Source: JAAYQA01 sp964510345 (GTDB taxonomy: Bacteria > Bacillota > Clostridia > Tissierellales > Peptoniphilaceae). From it: 28,580 bases of DNA. Position numbers and translations under genes: made by a program. Position 1 is the first letter of the stretch. Each line of letters starts with the position of its first letter. Where the stretch lies: the NCBI GenBank assembly GCA_964510345.1, contig CAZEBB010000023.1, forward strand, positions 1-28,580, given 5' to 3'. Under the pieces are notes generated by a model. The model ran no database searches and was not told the origin of the DNA. It saw only the letters and a list, made by a program, of their open reading frames with translations. Shown here in pieces: positions 7,637 to 16,095 of this stretch.

Positions 7637-8312
7637 TATCAAAAATCTCCGCGTTATGTATGGGATGAACTACGCTTTAGATGACGTCACCCTTTCACTC
7701 GACAAAGGGCGCATCATCGGGCTCCTCGGTCCGAACGGATCCGGAAAGACGACCCTCATCAAAGCGATCGCGGGTGTTTTGCAAAACTACGAGGGAGAGA
7801 TCCGCATCGACGGGAAGTCACCCTGCCCTGAAACGAAAGGGATGATTTCTTATCTCCCCGACAAATCATTTATCTATCCCCACTTTACGTCTGAAGATAT
7901 GATGAAACGGTATGGCGAATGGTTCCGTGACTTTGATCCTGCGAAGACGAAAGAGATGCTCGCACTCTTCAAAATCGGAGACCAACTGCGTATCTCCGCC
8001 ATGTCCAAAGGAATGCAGGAAAAAGTGCAAATCGCACTCGCCATGGGGCGCAATGCAATAATCTATCTGCTGGATGAACCGCTCAGCGGAGTCGACCCCG
8101 CATCGCGAAGCATGATTCTGGAGTCTATCTTGCGCAACTACTGTGAAGACTCCCTGATGCTCCTTTCTACACACCAGGTCATCGAGTCGGAGGCCATCAT
8201 GGATGAAGCGATCTTTCTACGCGAAGGCAAAGTCGTGCTGCACGATGCGAGCGACCTTTTGCGCGAGCGCCGTGGCAAGAGTTTAGATCAAATCTTTCGG
8301 GAGGTGTATTAG
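7623..8312 (+). CDS. ABC transporter ATP-binding protein (YtrB-like)
   Basis: A 229-residue ABC ATPase: Walker A GPNGSGKTT (36-44), a degenerate signature MSKGMQEKVQIAL in place of LSGGQ, Walker B IIYLLDEP and H-loop LSTHQV. The changed signature and the pairing with a GntR/YtrA regulator are typical of the ATPases in YtrA-controlled exporters. It overlaps the regulator gene by 14 bases and its stop abuts the permease start. Substrate unknown; related systems respond to cell-wall-active compounds, but nothing here proves that. Confidence 0.92.
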   Translation: MSLIDIKNLRVMYGMNYALDDVTLSLDKGRIIGLLGPNGSGKTTLIKAIAGVLQNYEGEIRIDGKSPCPETKGMISYLPDKSFIYPHFTSEDMMKRYGEWFRDFDPAKTKEMLALFKIGDQLRISAMSKGMQEKVQIALAMGRNAIIYLLDEPLSGVDPASRSMILESILRNYCEDSLMLLSTHQVIESEAIMDEAIFLREGKVVLHDASDLLRERRGKSLDQIFREVY

Positions 8313-9170
8313 ATGTTTGGAAAACTGCTAAAGAATGAAATGATCGACACCGGAAAAGTGTTGTTGATCGGCGCAGGCGTTATGCTCTTTCTCGCCTGTA
8401 TCGCAGCCTTCTCCGGACGTACGGATCCGCTCATGGGCAGCATCTCGCTCTTTCTCTACTTCACCGGTGCCTATTTTGTGCCTATCGCAGGCTTTCTCTT
8501 CGTGCTCAATCGCTATTATCGCAGCATGCACGGAAATGAAGCCTATCTCACTCATATGATCCCCGCACCGACCCACATGCAATACGATGCACGCTTCGCG
8601 GCGGCTTTCATCGCACTGATCGTATGGGTGGTGACGATCTTTGCCGGACTGCTCATCGCACTTCAAGGCTTCTTTTCCATCACCGGGCAATCTGTCGTAG
8701 ACATCCTCGGCAATATCTCCGACACGTTTTCACAAGTCGGCGTGTCGGGTGCTCTCGTGTGGGCGGCACTCATCCTCTATGGGATCCTCTACCTGATGAG
8801 CTTTATCGCGATCGGTTTCTTCTCCGTCACCGTCGCCACGAACGGTTCGCTGAGTCGCTTCGGCGTCTTCGGAATCGTCGGTGTCTACCTTGTGACCACT
8901 TTCATCTACGGTCTGCTCAATCTGGCGGCCATGCTCTTTATCCCCTTAGGCATACGCAATCCTGCGGCACTTGCGTCAACTGTCACGCCCTTTGACAGCC
9001 TGCAGTTCGTCCCACAGGGTATGTGGCACGACTTCGTCCGCTCGCTCGGCGGATATGAAGGTGCACCCGAAGTGATCGGATTGGGCACGGTCCTCGTCAC
9101 CGTTCTTGTACTGATCTTTCTGGTCCGGTATACCAAGAAACAGCTGTCGGAACACTTACGGCTCCAATAG
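8313..9170 (+). CDS. ABC-2 type transporter permease
   Basis: A 285-residue integral membrane protein with about six hydrophobic segments, clearest near residues 16-36, 42-68, 93-118, 145-175, 190-215 and 250-273. It begins MFGKLLKNEMIDTGKVLL, the usual soluble N-terminus of ABC-2 export permeases. It starts at the base after the ATPase stop, so both form one transporter. A terminator follows 3 bases after its stop. No sequence feature indicates the substrate. Confidence 0.85.
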   Translation: MFGKLLKNEMIDTGKVLLIGAGVMLFLACIAAFSGRTDPLMGSISLFLYFTGAYFVPIAGFLFVLNRYYRSMHGNEAYLTHMIPAPTHMQYDARFAAAFIALIVWVVTIFAGLLIALQGFFSITGQSVVDILGNISDTFSQVGVSGALVWAALILYGILYLMSFIAIGFFSVTVATNGSLSRFGVFGIVGVYLVTTFIYGLLNLAAMLFIPLGIRNPAALASTVTPFDSLQFVPQGMWHDFVRSLGGYEGAPEVIGLGTVLVTVLVLIFLVRYTKKQLSEHLRLQ

Positions 9171-9173
9171 ACG

Positions 9174-9198
9174 AAGCCATCCTGCGCGGTGGCTTTTT
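9174..9198 (+). terminator. Terminator of the YtrA-ABC operon
   Basis: An 8-bp stem AAGCCATC/GGTGGCTT with one T-G wobble and a CTGCGC loop is followed by TTT; the T-run totals five. It overlaps the stop codon of the convergent aldolase gene at 9197. Confidence 0.75.
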
Positions 9199-9973
9199 AC
9201 TTGCTCTCGCGTACCTCGGCGACAAGTTGACGGGCGGCTTCGATCAAAAGGATCGCGTCCATTCCACAGGCGACGGAGTCGAAACCGTCATCGAACAGTT
9301 TTCTCGTCGCTTGGGCTGTACCCGCGTAAATCATCGTGAGTTTGCCGTGTTGTTTGCAGACGGAGAGCACGTGAGCGATGGCGTCCACGAGTTCCGGGTT
9401 TTCCATATCGGCCGGCTTCCCCAGTGCGACGGACAGGTCGTACGGCCCGATGAAAATGCCGTCCACTCCCTCCATCGACGCGATCGCATCGATATTCTCC
9501 AGCGCGCCTTTGGTCTCACACTGCGGGAACAGTAGGGTTCCCTGATTATGTTCTTCGAAATACTCCGCCGTGGTCTGCGATTTTTCACCATAACCCCAAC
9601 GGCCGGCGCGTGTCGGCGCAAACCCTCTGCGACCGACGGGATAGTACTTCGCGTATTCGACGAGTTTTTCTACTTCCTCAACGGTTTCAATCGCAGGGAC
9701 GATCAGGCCTTTGGCTCCCACGTCCAGCATCTTCAAAATGGACGGACGGGTCGCGTCTTTGACGCGCACCAAGGGCGCGATGTCGTATTTTTCGACGGCG
9801 AGAATCGCCTCGCGTGCGCTCTCCACGTCGTACGGTCCATGTTCGGTGTCGATGATCAAGAAGTCAAATCCCCCGAGGGCGAGGCTCTCCGCCACGGCAC
9901 TTCCTCCGAGTTCGTAGAAGATCCCCAGCGCTTTCTCGCCGGCTGCGATCTTTTCTTTCAAATGATTTTTCAT
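9197..9973 (-). CDS. HpcH/HpaI-family class II aldolase
   Basis: About 258 residues of the HpcH/HpaI aldolase/citrate lyase TIM-barrel family, metal-dependent enzymes that split or join 2-keto acids with pyruvate. Motifs: FLIIDTEHGPYD (base/metal region), PLVRV, GAKGLIVPAIET, the arginine-rich GRRGFAPTRAGRWG, LLFPQCET and GIFIGPYDLSVALG. Candidate substrates are 2-keto-3-deoxy-sugar acids or 4-hydroxy-2-oxo acids; the sequence does not decide. Start: ATG at 9973 has GGGAG 5 bases upstream; an alternative ATG at 9985 adds four residues and has only GGAAAG. It stands alone, with its own promoter at 10003-10032, and converges on the ABC operon. Confidence 0.87.
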   Translation of the reverse strand: MKNHLKEKIAAGEKALGIFYELGGSAVAESLALGGFDFLIIDTEHGPYDVESAREAILAVEKYDIAPLVRVKDATRPSILKMLDVGAKGLIVPAIETVEEVEKLVEYAKYYPVGRRGFAPTRAGRWGYGEKSQTTAEYFEEHNQGTLLFPQCETKGALENIDAIASMEGVDGIFIGPYDLSVALGKPADMENPELVDAIAHVLSVCKQHGKLTMIYAGTAQATRKLFDDGFDSVACGMDAILLIEAARQLVAEVRESK

Positions 9974-10002
9974 AGCGTCTCCCATCTGTCGATCTTTCCT
10001 TC

Positions 10003-10032
10003 ATCTTATCCCTACTGATAGGGAAATGTCAA
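10003..10032 (-). promoter_or_regulatory. Promoter of the HpcH/HpaI aldolase gene
   Basis: On the minus strand a perfect -35 TTGACA (plus 10027-10032) is separated by 18 bases from TAAGAT (plus 10003-10008). The spacer is almost filled by a dyad. Confidence 0.6.
10009..10024. promoter_or_regulatory. Dyad in the aldolase promoter spacer, probable operator
   Basis: A perfect 6-bp inverted repeat TCCCTA-ctga-TAGGGA lies entirely between the -35 and -10 elements. A protein bound here would directly control the promoter. A second perfect palindrome, AAGTAGCTACTT (10033-10044), lies just upstream of the -35. No regulator gene is adjacent. Confidence 0.5.
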
Positions 10033-10050
10033 AAGTAGCTACTTATGCTT

Positions 10051-10160
10051 TCGCTTCGTCGCGCCCGGAAAACTCTTCTCGGCACGCTCACGGCCGCTCG
10101 GCCAAGATATGGCCTCAAAGAGTATTCCGGACGCTCCTCACTCCGGGCTCGACGAAGCGA
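10051..10160. repeat. GC-rich 110-bp inverted-repeat element
   Basis: The ends are an 18-bp inverted repeat with one mismatch (10051-10068 against 10143-10160; TCGCTTCGTCG...GCCCGG). Inside are further complementary pieces: ACTCTT (10072-10077) with AAGAGT (10118-10123), and GGCCA...TGGCC around 10099-10113. It would fold into a long branched hairpin on either strand and holds no plausible gene. It sits between the clpB terminator and the aldolase promoter. It may be a dispersed palindromic repeat; only a genome search can tell. Confidence 0.5.
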
Positions 10161-10164
10161 GCAA

Positions 10165-10193
10165 CAAAAATCCCCCCATGTCTCCATGAGGGG
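10165..10193 (-). terminator. Terminator of the dnaJ-clpB operon
   Basis: Minus-strand hairpin CCCCTCATG-gaga-CATGGGGGG (9 bp with one T-G wobble, plus 10172-10193) followed by ATTTTTG, 8 bases after the clpB stop. Confidence 0.85.
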
Positions 10194-10200
10194 AAGTTGT

Positions 10201-12785
10201 TTATTTCCTGTACAGATGCAGTTCGTCATGTGCGACGCTGATCACGACCGTGTCTCCATCTTGCAGTTCACCTTTCAAAATCAGTCGGCCGATCTCGGTT
10301 TCCACATGCTTTTGGAGATAGCGCTTGATGGGCCTTGCGCCGTATTGCACGGAGTAAGATCTCGCGAGCACAAGCTCTTTGGCTTCGTCGGTGAAGTCGA
10401 CTTTGATGCGTCGTTCGTGGAGTCTCTCTTCGATCTCGGCCATCGAAAGGTCGATGATCTTATAGATTTCAGCTTTCATCAACGGGGTGAACATCACGAT
10501 ATCGTCGATACGGTTCAGGAATTCGGGCCTAAAATGCGCCTTCATCTCGTCCTCGACACGCTGCTTGGCAGAGGCTTCGATCTCTCCGTCAGCACTGATG
10601 CCGGTTAACAAATATTGCGAACCGATATTGGACGTCATGATGATCACGGTGTTCTTAAAGTCGACCGTTCGCCCTTGGTTGTCGGTGANNNNNNNNNNAA
10701 CACTTGCAACAAGATGTTGAAGACGTCGGGATGCGCCTTTTCGATTTCGTCAAACAGTACGACGCTGTACGGCTTTCTGCGAACGGCTTCGGTCAGTTGA
10801 CCGCCTTCGTCGTAGCCCACATATCCGGGAGGCGCTCCGACGAGACGCGACACGGAGTGTTTCTCCATATACTCGGACATATCGATACGGATCAGGTTCT
10901 TCTCGTCGTCGAACAGCGCTTGCGTCAACGCCTTGGCGAGTTGAGTTTTCCCGACACCGGTCGGCCCCAAGAAGATGAACGAACCGATGGGTCGATCCGG
11001 GTTCTTCAAGCCGGACCTCGCGCGGAGAATCGCGTCCGACACGGCCACCACGGCTTCGTTTTGCCCGACGACGCTCTTGTGCAGGATGTCTTCCAAGCCG
11101 AGCAGCTTTTCACGCTCGGATTCCACGAGTTTCGTCACAGGGATCCCGGTCCACTTGGACACGACTTCGGCGATCTCTTCTTCGGTGACTTCTTCTTTCA
11201 ACATTTTCTCTTCGTCGATCGCCTCTTGCGCTTCATTGGCATGCGCGAGCTGTTGTTCCAACGATTGGAGTTTGCCGTATTTCAGTTCCGATAGGCGCTC
11301 AAAATCGTAGCGGCGTTCCGCTTCCTCAATTTGCTTTTTGGTCTCGTCGATCTGCTCTTTAATCTCTTTGACCGCAGTGATGCTCTTCTTCTCGTCTTCC
11401 CAGCGCGCGTTGAGCGCATCGTAGGACGCTTTGATCTCGGCCAGCTCTTTCTCGAGCTTTTCGAGTCGGCGCTTAGACGCCTCGTCTTCTTCTTTTTTCA
11501 GCGCCGAGCGTTCGATCTCTAACTGTAGGATGCGCCTACGGCTTTCGTCCATTTCTTCCGGCATGGAGTCGATCTGCGTGCGCACCATGGCGGAGGCTTC
11601 ATCCATCAGGTCGATCGCCTTGTCCGGCAAGAATCGGTCGGTGATATAGCGATCCGACAGCGTCGCCGCTGCGATGACGGCATTGTCCGAGATGCGGATC
11701 CCGTGGTGGATCTCGTACTTTTCTTTAATCCCGCGAAGGATCGAAATGGTGTCTTCGACGGTCGGTTCCTGTACGAGCACCTTTTGGAAGCGGCGCTCTA
11801 GTGCGGCATCTTTTTCGATATATTTGCGGTATTCATCTAATGTGGTAGCGCCGATCGTGCGGATCTCGCCGCGGGCGAGCATGGGTTTCAAAAGATTTGC
11901 CGCGTCCATCGCACCGTCAGTCCGTCCGGCACCGATGATATTGTGCAGCTCGTCGATAAAGAGGATGATCTCCCCATCCGAGTCCGCAATCTCTTTGAGC
12001 ACCGCTTTGAGTCTTTCTTCGAACTCGCCGCGGTACTTCGCGCCGGCGATGAGGGAGCCCATATCCAGTGCGAAGACGGTCTTGTCTCTGAGCGACTCCG
12101 GTACATCGTTGTTGACGATTCGTTGCGCTAGCCCCTCCACAATCGCTGTTTTACCGACGCCCGGTTCACCGATGAGCACGGGGTTGTTCTTGGTTCTTCG
12201 CGACAGGATGCGCACCGTGTGGCGGATCTCTTCATCTCTGCCGATGATCGGGTCGATATCGCCTTTACGCGCTTCTTCCGTCAAATCGCGACCAAATCGC
12301 TCCAGTGCATCGTATCCCGATTCGGGATTGTCGGTCGTCACGCGGGTATCCTTGCGGATCTCCTGCAGCGCTTTTTTGAACGCCGCCAAAGTGACGCGGT
12401 TCTTTTGTAATATCTCGCTGCTCTTGGTGTGCTTTTCTTTCATCAGCGCGAGGTAGAGGTGCTCTACGCTCACATAGCTGTCGCCCATCGCCTTGGCTTC
12501 GTCTTCCGACTTCAGCAACACTCTCGTGTACTGGGTCGACGGGTACATCTGCGTGGCGCCTTCTTGCGTCGGCAGCGCGTCGACGGCTGCGAGCACATCT
12601 CTTTTCAGCACTTCGACATCTACTCCCGCAAGTGATAGCACGCGGTAAATCAAATCGTTAGAATCCAAAAGCAAAGCCGCATGTAAATGCAGCTCCTCAA
12701 CCTGTGGATTCCCGTTCTTAATGGCCATTTGATTCGCTTCTTGGATGGCCTCCAAGCTCTTTTGGGTGAATTTATTAGTATCCAT
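10201..12785 (-). CDS. clpB: ATP-dependent disaggregase ClpB (interrupted by an assembly gap)
   Basis: A Hsp100 chaperone of about 860 residues that extracts proteins from aggregates together with DnaK/DnaJ. Order: N-terminal domain (1-145); first AAA+ module with Walker A GEPGVGKT (206-213); the long charged coiled-coil middle domain (about 405-530) that separates ClpB from ClpC; second AAA+ module with GPTGVGKT (607-614) and LFDEIEKAHPDVFNILLQV; then TSNIGSQYL and a C-terminal small domain. Ten Ns at 10689-10698 break the frame; flanking codons show that the protein continues normally across it, so this is not a pseudogene. RBS AAGGAG lies 8 bases before the ATG, 12 bases after the dnaJ-like gene. 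Confidence 0.95.
10689..10698. other. Assembly gap (10 Ns) inside clpB
   Basis: Exactly ten Ns. On the minus strand the sequence before reads LLQV plus TT-, and after it reads -TC ACC GAC (L-TD). Family conservation (LLQVLDDGRLTD) predicts 14 missing bases, so the N count is a placeholder and causes an artificial frameshift. Confidence 0.9.
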
Positions 12786-12797
12786 ATGCTGCTCTCC

Positions 12798-13703
12798 TTA
12801 TTTTTCCATCAGAGACCGATACGCTTCTTCCTGTTCCTTGGTTAAATGGGTCGGATTGTCCAAGACAAAGCGAAGGTATAAGTCTCCTGTGTTTCCCTTC
12901 ATATCTCTAAATCCTTTACCGGCCAAGCGGATCTTTTGACCGTTTTTGACTTCTTTCGGTACATTGACCTTTAAGCGTCCGTGTAACGTGTCGACGGTTT
13001 TCTTCGTCCCGAACCACGCTTCCCACGGGTACAGCGAAAGCTCTTGGGTGATGTCCAGTCCGTCTAAGGTCTGATCGGACATGGCGAGGTTGATCTTCAC
13101 AAAAATATCCGCACCTTCAAAGCCGTGCGGTTCACCGCGCAATTTGATCTTCTTTCCGGGTTGGATTCCCTTGGGCACTTTCACCGGGACATCGACATTT
13201 TGTCCGTTGATGCCGAGTCGCAGTTTTCTCTCCGTGCCTTCAAATGCCTCTTTCAGCGTGATGGTAATCTCTGTTGAATACTGCTGTCTGGCCTTTTGGC
13301 GGTTTGGTCGCCCGAAGTTGGAAAACACGCTGCTGCCGCCGTCCGACTTTCCGAAACCGGAAAAGCCGCCTTGCCCGCCGAAGATCATATTAAAGAAATC
13401 TGAGAAACCGCCGGCGTCACCGGCTTGCTGGTATCCGCCAAATCCAAAGTCTTGAGGGTTGAAGTTTTGTCCGCCGCGGAAGCCTCCTTGCGAGCCGAAC
13501 ATATCGTATTGTTTCCGCTTTTCGTCGTCGCCTAAGACCTCGTACGCTTCATTAATATCCTTAAATTTCTCTTGGGACGTCTCGTCCCCCTTATTTAAAT
13601 CCGGATGGTATTTCTTTGCGAGCTTCCGGTAGGATTTCTTAATCTCATCCTTTGTCGCCTTCTTATCTACTTCTAAAATCTGATAATAGTCTTTATACTC
13701 CAT
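12798..13703 (-). CDS. DnaJ-like co-chaperone, CbpA type without zinc finger
   Basis: A 301-residue type II J-protein. The J domain (1-68) has the HPD motif at 33-35 that stimulates DnaK ATPase. A Gly/Phe-rich stretch (about 70-130) follows, then two beta-sandwich substrate-binding domains (about 140-290) with the usual GIQPGKKIKLRGEP and VPKEVKNGQKIRLAGKGF. The four CxxCxGxG repeats of true DnaJ are absent, so CbpA-like or second-copy DnaJ is the best name. It leads the operon with clpB and sits behind a CtsR-type operator, so it is a heat/protein-stress gene. GGAGG lies upstream of the ATG. Confidence 0.92.
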   Translation of the reverse strand: MEYKDYYQILEVDKKATKDEIKKSYRKLAKKYHPDLNKGDETSQEKFKDINEAYEVLGDDEKRKQYDMFGSQGGFRGGQNFNPQDFGFGGYQQAGDAGGFSDFFNMIFGGQGGFSGFGKSDGGSSVFSNFGRPNRQKARQQYSTEITITLKEAFEGTERKLRLGINGQNVDVPVKVPKGIQPGKKIKLRGEPHGFEGADIFVKINLAMSDQTLDGLDITQELSLYPWEAWFGTKKTVDTLHGRLKVNVPKEVKNGQKIRLAGKGFRDMKGNTGDLYLRFVLDNPTHLTKEQEEAYRSLMEK

Positions 13704-13721
13704 ACAAACTCCCTCCTCTCA

Positions 13722-13738
13722 TTTGACTTTCTTTGACC
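13722..13738 (-). promoter_or_regulatory. CtsR operator of the dnaJ-clpB operon
   Basis: Minus strand reads GGTCAAA-GAA-AGTCAAA, an exact match to the CtsR consensus RGTCAAANANRGTCAAA. It begins about 8 bases after the -10 and overlaps the expected start of transcription, so bound CtsR would block it. The ctsR gene is not in the window. Confidence 0.85.
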
Positions 13739-13746
13739 TTAAGATA

Positions 13747-13775
13747 ATTATACAGCATTCCTCTCCATATTGCAA
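13747..13775 (-). promoter_or_regulatory. Sigma-A promoter of the dnaJ-clpB operon
   Basis: Minus strand: -35 TTGCAA (plus 13770-13775), 17-base spacer, perfect -10 TATAAT (plus 13747-13752). It lies in the short gap after rpoN. Confidence 0.8.
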
Positions 13776-13796
13776 TGAGTTTTGCATACAATTCAA

Positions 13797-15104
13797 TTAG
13801 GCTTCAAACTGCCTCGTGTCGTGCTTTCGATCCACCGATGAAGGGATTCCGAGCTCTTTTCTGTACTTGGCTAACACGCGTCGCGATGCGCTAATGCCCA
13901 TGCGCTCCAACTGCATACGCAAATCTTCGTCGCTCACAGGTTTGGATCGGTCTTCTTTATTGATGAGGGCGACCATCTCCTCCTTGACGCGGTCACCGCT
14001 GACGGCGGCCTTCTCGTCGTTTTTAAATTCGAATGCGGAAAAGAAGTCTGCCAGTGCATAGACCTTTCGTTCAAATTGCATGGACTTACCCCTTGTCGCG
14101 CGGCTAACCGTCGATGTGCTGAGCTCCAGTTCGTCTGCGATATCTTGTTGCCTCAACGGCTGTAAGGCGTCTCCTGACAATAGATACGCTTCCTGTTTCC
14201 TCAGAATGCACGCGGTGATGCGAAGGATGGTTTCGTTCCTGTCTTCTACATAGCTCATCACCTGTTTTGCACGTCCCCTTTCTCCGCGCAAGTACTCTTT
14301 TAATGTTCCGTCTCTCGTTTCGTGATATAGTGCTTCGTATTCTTCGTTTAAACTGATCTTCCCCACCCAATCGTTGATCAGGCGAATCTCCCATTGGTCG
14401 TCCGCTCGCCGGACGATGATTTCCGGCGCGGCCGATTTCTTTTCTTCCTGTCCATCGGGGATCGGGTACCGTTGCAGCTCTTTGATCATTTTAAGATACG
14501 ATTGGTATTCCTCGCTCGTTACATCCAACTCTCGCATCACCTGATGAGCATTTCCCTGTAGCAATAAGTCAAATTTCTCATGCAGTAAACGAATCAGTTT
14601 GGGTTCGTTCACTCCACGTGCGATCAGTTGCGCCTCAAAAAACTGCGGAATTCCCTCTAAAAAGACGCCGAAGGGGTTGAGGGTCCTCAGCATCTGAAGG
14701 GTTGTATGTATGGTACTTTGCGGCAACGAAAGAAGGGAGGCGATCTCCTCTTCCGAAAAGTCGAGAAACCCGTTGTCTTCCATGGCTTCCAAACAAAAAT
14801 CGACGATGCAACGCTCATCATCTGAAAGATTTTGGGTCTCCACCTGCAGGCGAAGGTCAACGCGCGGATCCTCAAACGGACGGTCGGCCACACGATCGGC
14901 ATCAAAGCCCCTGCCGGCCATCCATCCGGAGGACGGTGTATGCTGATAGGTCAGCTCGACCATCGGATTGGACGTATACACATCATACAGGTGGTCGTGC
15001 AATTGCTGCGCATCCATGGCGAGCACTTGAAGGTATTGGATCAACTGTTGTGTAGGCTTCAACTGGGTAGATACATTCGCGATCATGCGCGGCTTATGTT
15101 CCAT
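13797..15104 (-). CDS. rpoN: RNA polymerase sigma-54 factor RpoN
   Basis: About 435 residues. The N-terminal activator-interacting region is Gln/Leu-rich (TQLKPTQQLIQYLQVLAMDAQQL), a core-binding domain follows (about 90-290), then a helix-turn-helix (QQDIADELELSTSTVSRATRGK) for -12 recognition and the RpoN box SRRVLAKYRKELGI near the C-terminus for -24 recognition. A GTG at 15122 would add six residues, but these codons are the ribosome binding site GGAGAGGAGG itself, so the ATG at 15104 is the real start. It follows the prd operon terminator by only 26 bases and is the likely sigma factor for the prd promoter at 21653-21669 with PrdR. Confidence 0.95.
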   Translation of the reverse strand: MEHKPRMIANVSTQLKPTQQLIQYLQVLAMDAQQLHDHLYDVYTSNPMVELTYQHTPSSGWMAGRGFDADRVADRPFEDPRVDLRLQVETQNLSDDERCIVDFCLEAMEDNGFLDFSEEEIASLLSLPQSTIHTTLQMLRTLNPFGVFLEGIPQFFEAQLIARGVNEPKLIRLLHEKFDLLLQGNAHQVMRELDVTSEEYQSYLKMIKELQRYPIPDGQEEKKSAAPEIIVRRADDQWEIRLINDWVGKISLNEEYEALYHETRDGTLKEYLRGERGRAKQVMSYVEDRNETILRITACILRKQEAYLLSGDALQPLRQQDIADELELSTSTVSRATRGKSMQFERKVYALADFFSAFEFKNDEKAAVSGDRVKEEMVALINKEDRSKPVSDEDLRMQLERMGISASRRVLAKYRKELGIPSSVDRKHDTRQFEA

Positions 15105-15130
15105 GCGGCTCCTCCTCTCCACGCAACGGT

Positions 15131-15163
15131 AAAAAAGGAAGGAGGCAAAGCCCCTCTTCCTTT
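15131..15163 (-). terminator. Terminator of the prd operon, directly before rpoN
   Basis: Minus strand: GGAAGAGGGGC-ttt-GCCTCCTTCC, a GC-rich stem with a small internal mismatch, followed by TTTTTT (plus 15131-15136). It lies 16 bases beyond the permease stop. Confidence 0.8.
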
Positions 15164-15179
15164 GTATGCTCTCTGCTAC

Positions 15180-16079
15180 TTACGATTGTACCCCATTTGC
15201 AACTTCGGCTTGAACTTTCGCGCTCTTTTTCGCGGACAGGTACATGCTGATCGAGGTGTAGAATACGACGGCGATGACGATCCACAACAGGAGCGAAACG
15301 TCCATGTTTTTCACCAGCGAAGTGGCGAGCCAGATTCCGGCGACACCGAATACGGTGAGGCAAATGGACGCTTGGCGATTGTAAGCGCCGTTCTTGATAA
15401 ATTTCACGGCGGCAACCGGCATCAGGAATGCACACGAACCGAACATGATCGGAAACGCGACGATCGGGGACATGCCGAGGGCGAATACGAGCGCCATCGC
15501 GGGTGCGTACAGGCCGATTCCCAGCGTAATCAGCGCGCCGAGAATGAAGTTGACGGCGACGGCGAAGATGAGTTGTACGCCTTGCAGGCCGATTGCGTCT
15601 CCACCGGCGGGCAGCAGGCCGAATTTACTGGCCAGCATGATGAGGCCGGTAAAGAACAGGGCGACGGCCATGCCGATTTGGATCTTTCTCTCGGGAAGTC
15701 CGGAGACGATGCCCGCGCCGATCCATGCGCCGAGAACCGCGGCGACGATCATCGCGATCAAGGTCAACGGGTCGACTTATACGGCTTCGATAAAGATAAA
15801 GGCTTCCATAATGACCGGGATGGCAAACCCGACATTGAGGGTTCCCGGAATGAAACGGTCTTCGACTTGATTAAAGATTTTGAAGGCAGCGGTACCGGTC
15901 GCAAAGCTTCCGATTCCCAATGCGTCAAAAAAGTTGGTGAAAAATCCGATGATCGCTTGGATCACCCAAGATTTCTTCTCGATTTTATCGCGGTTTTTAA
16001 TAAGATCGCGGACAAAGATAATCGCTATGAATACGGTAAGTACGCCCAGCACGATTAATAATATGTCGATAATATTCAT
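15180..16079 (-). pseudogene. TauE/SafE-like membrane permease of the prd operon, interrupted by an in-frame TAA
   Basis: One reading frame of 300 codons encodes a hydrophobic protein with about eight membrane segments, resembling the sulfite exporter TauE/SafE family: N-terminal part IIGFFTNFFDALGIGSFATG, C-terminal part AAVLGAWIGAGIVSGLPERKIQIGMA. A single TAA (15777-15779) after residue 100 splits it into 100 and 195 residues with no frame change. The second part has only a TTG and no ribosome binding site. The flanking VDPLTL suggests an original Glu codon, GAA to TAA. It is the last gene of the prd operon, 16 bases after prdE. Cargo unknown; import of proline or export of a fermentation product is conceivable but unsupported. 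A sequencing error is possible. Confidence 0.8.
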
Positions 16080-16095
16080 GGTTGACTCCTTTTTT

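Noticed and set aside
10201..10647. A separate 148-residue gene starting at the ATG at 10645-10647
   Set aside because: It is the C-terminal part of clpB cut off by the N-gap; that ATG lies within VIIMTSNIG, a conserved internal ClpB segment.
15105..15122. Earlier GTG start of RpoN
   Set aside because: These six codons form the GGAGAGGAGG ribosome binding site of the ATG at 15104.
14832..16058. 408-residue plus-strand open frame opposite the rpoN/permease region
   Set aside because: His/Asp/Arg-rich composition typical of the complement of GC-rich membrane-protein codons. It spans two real genes and a terminator, with no ribosome binding site.
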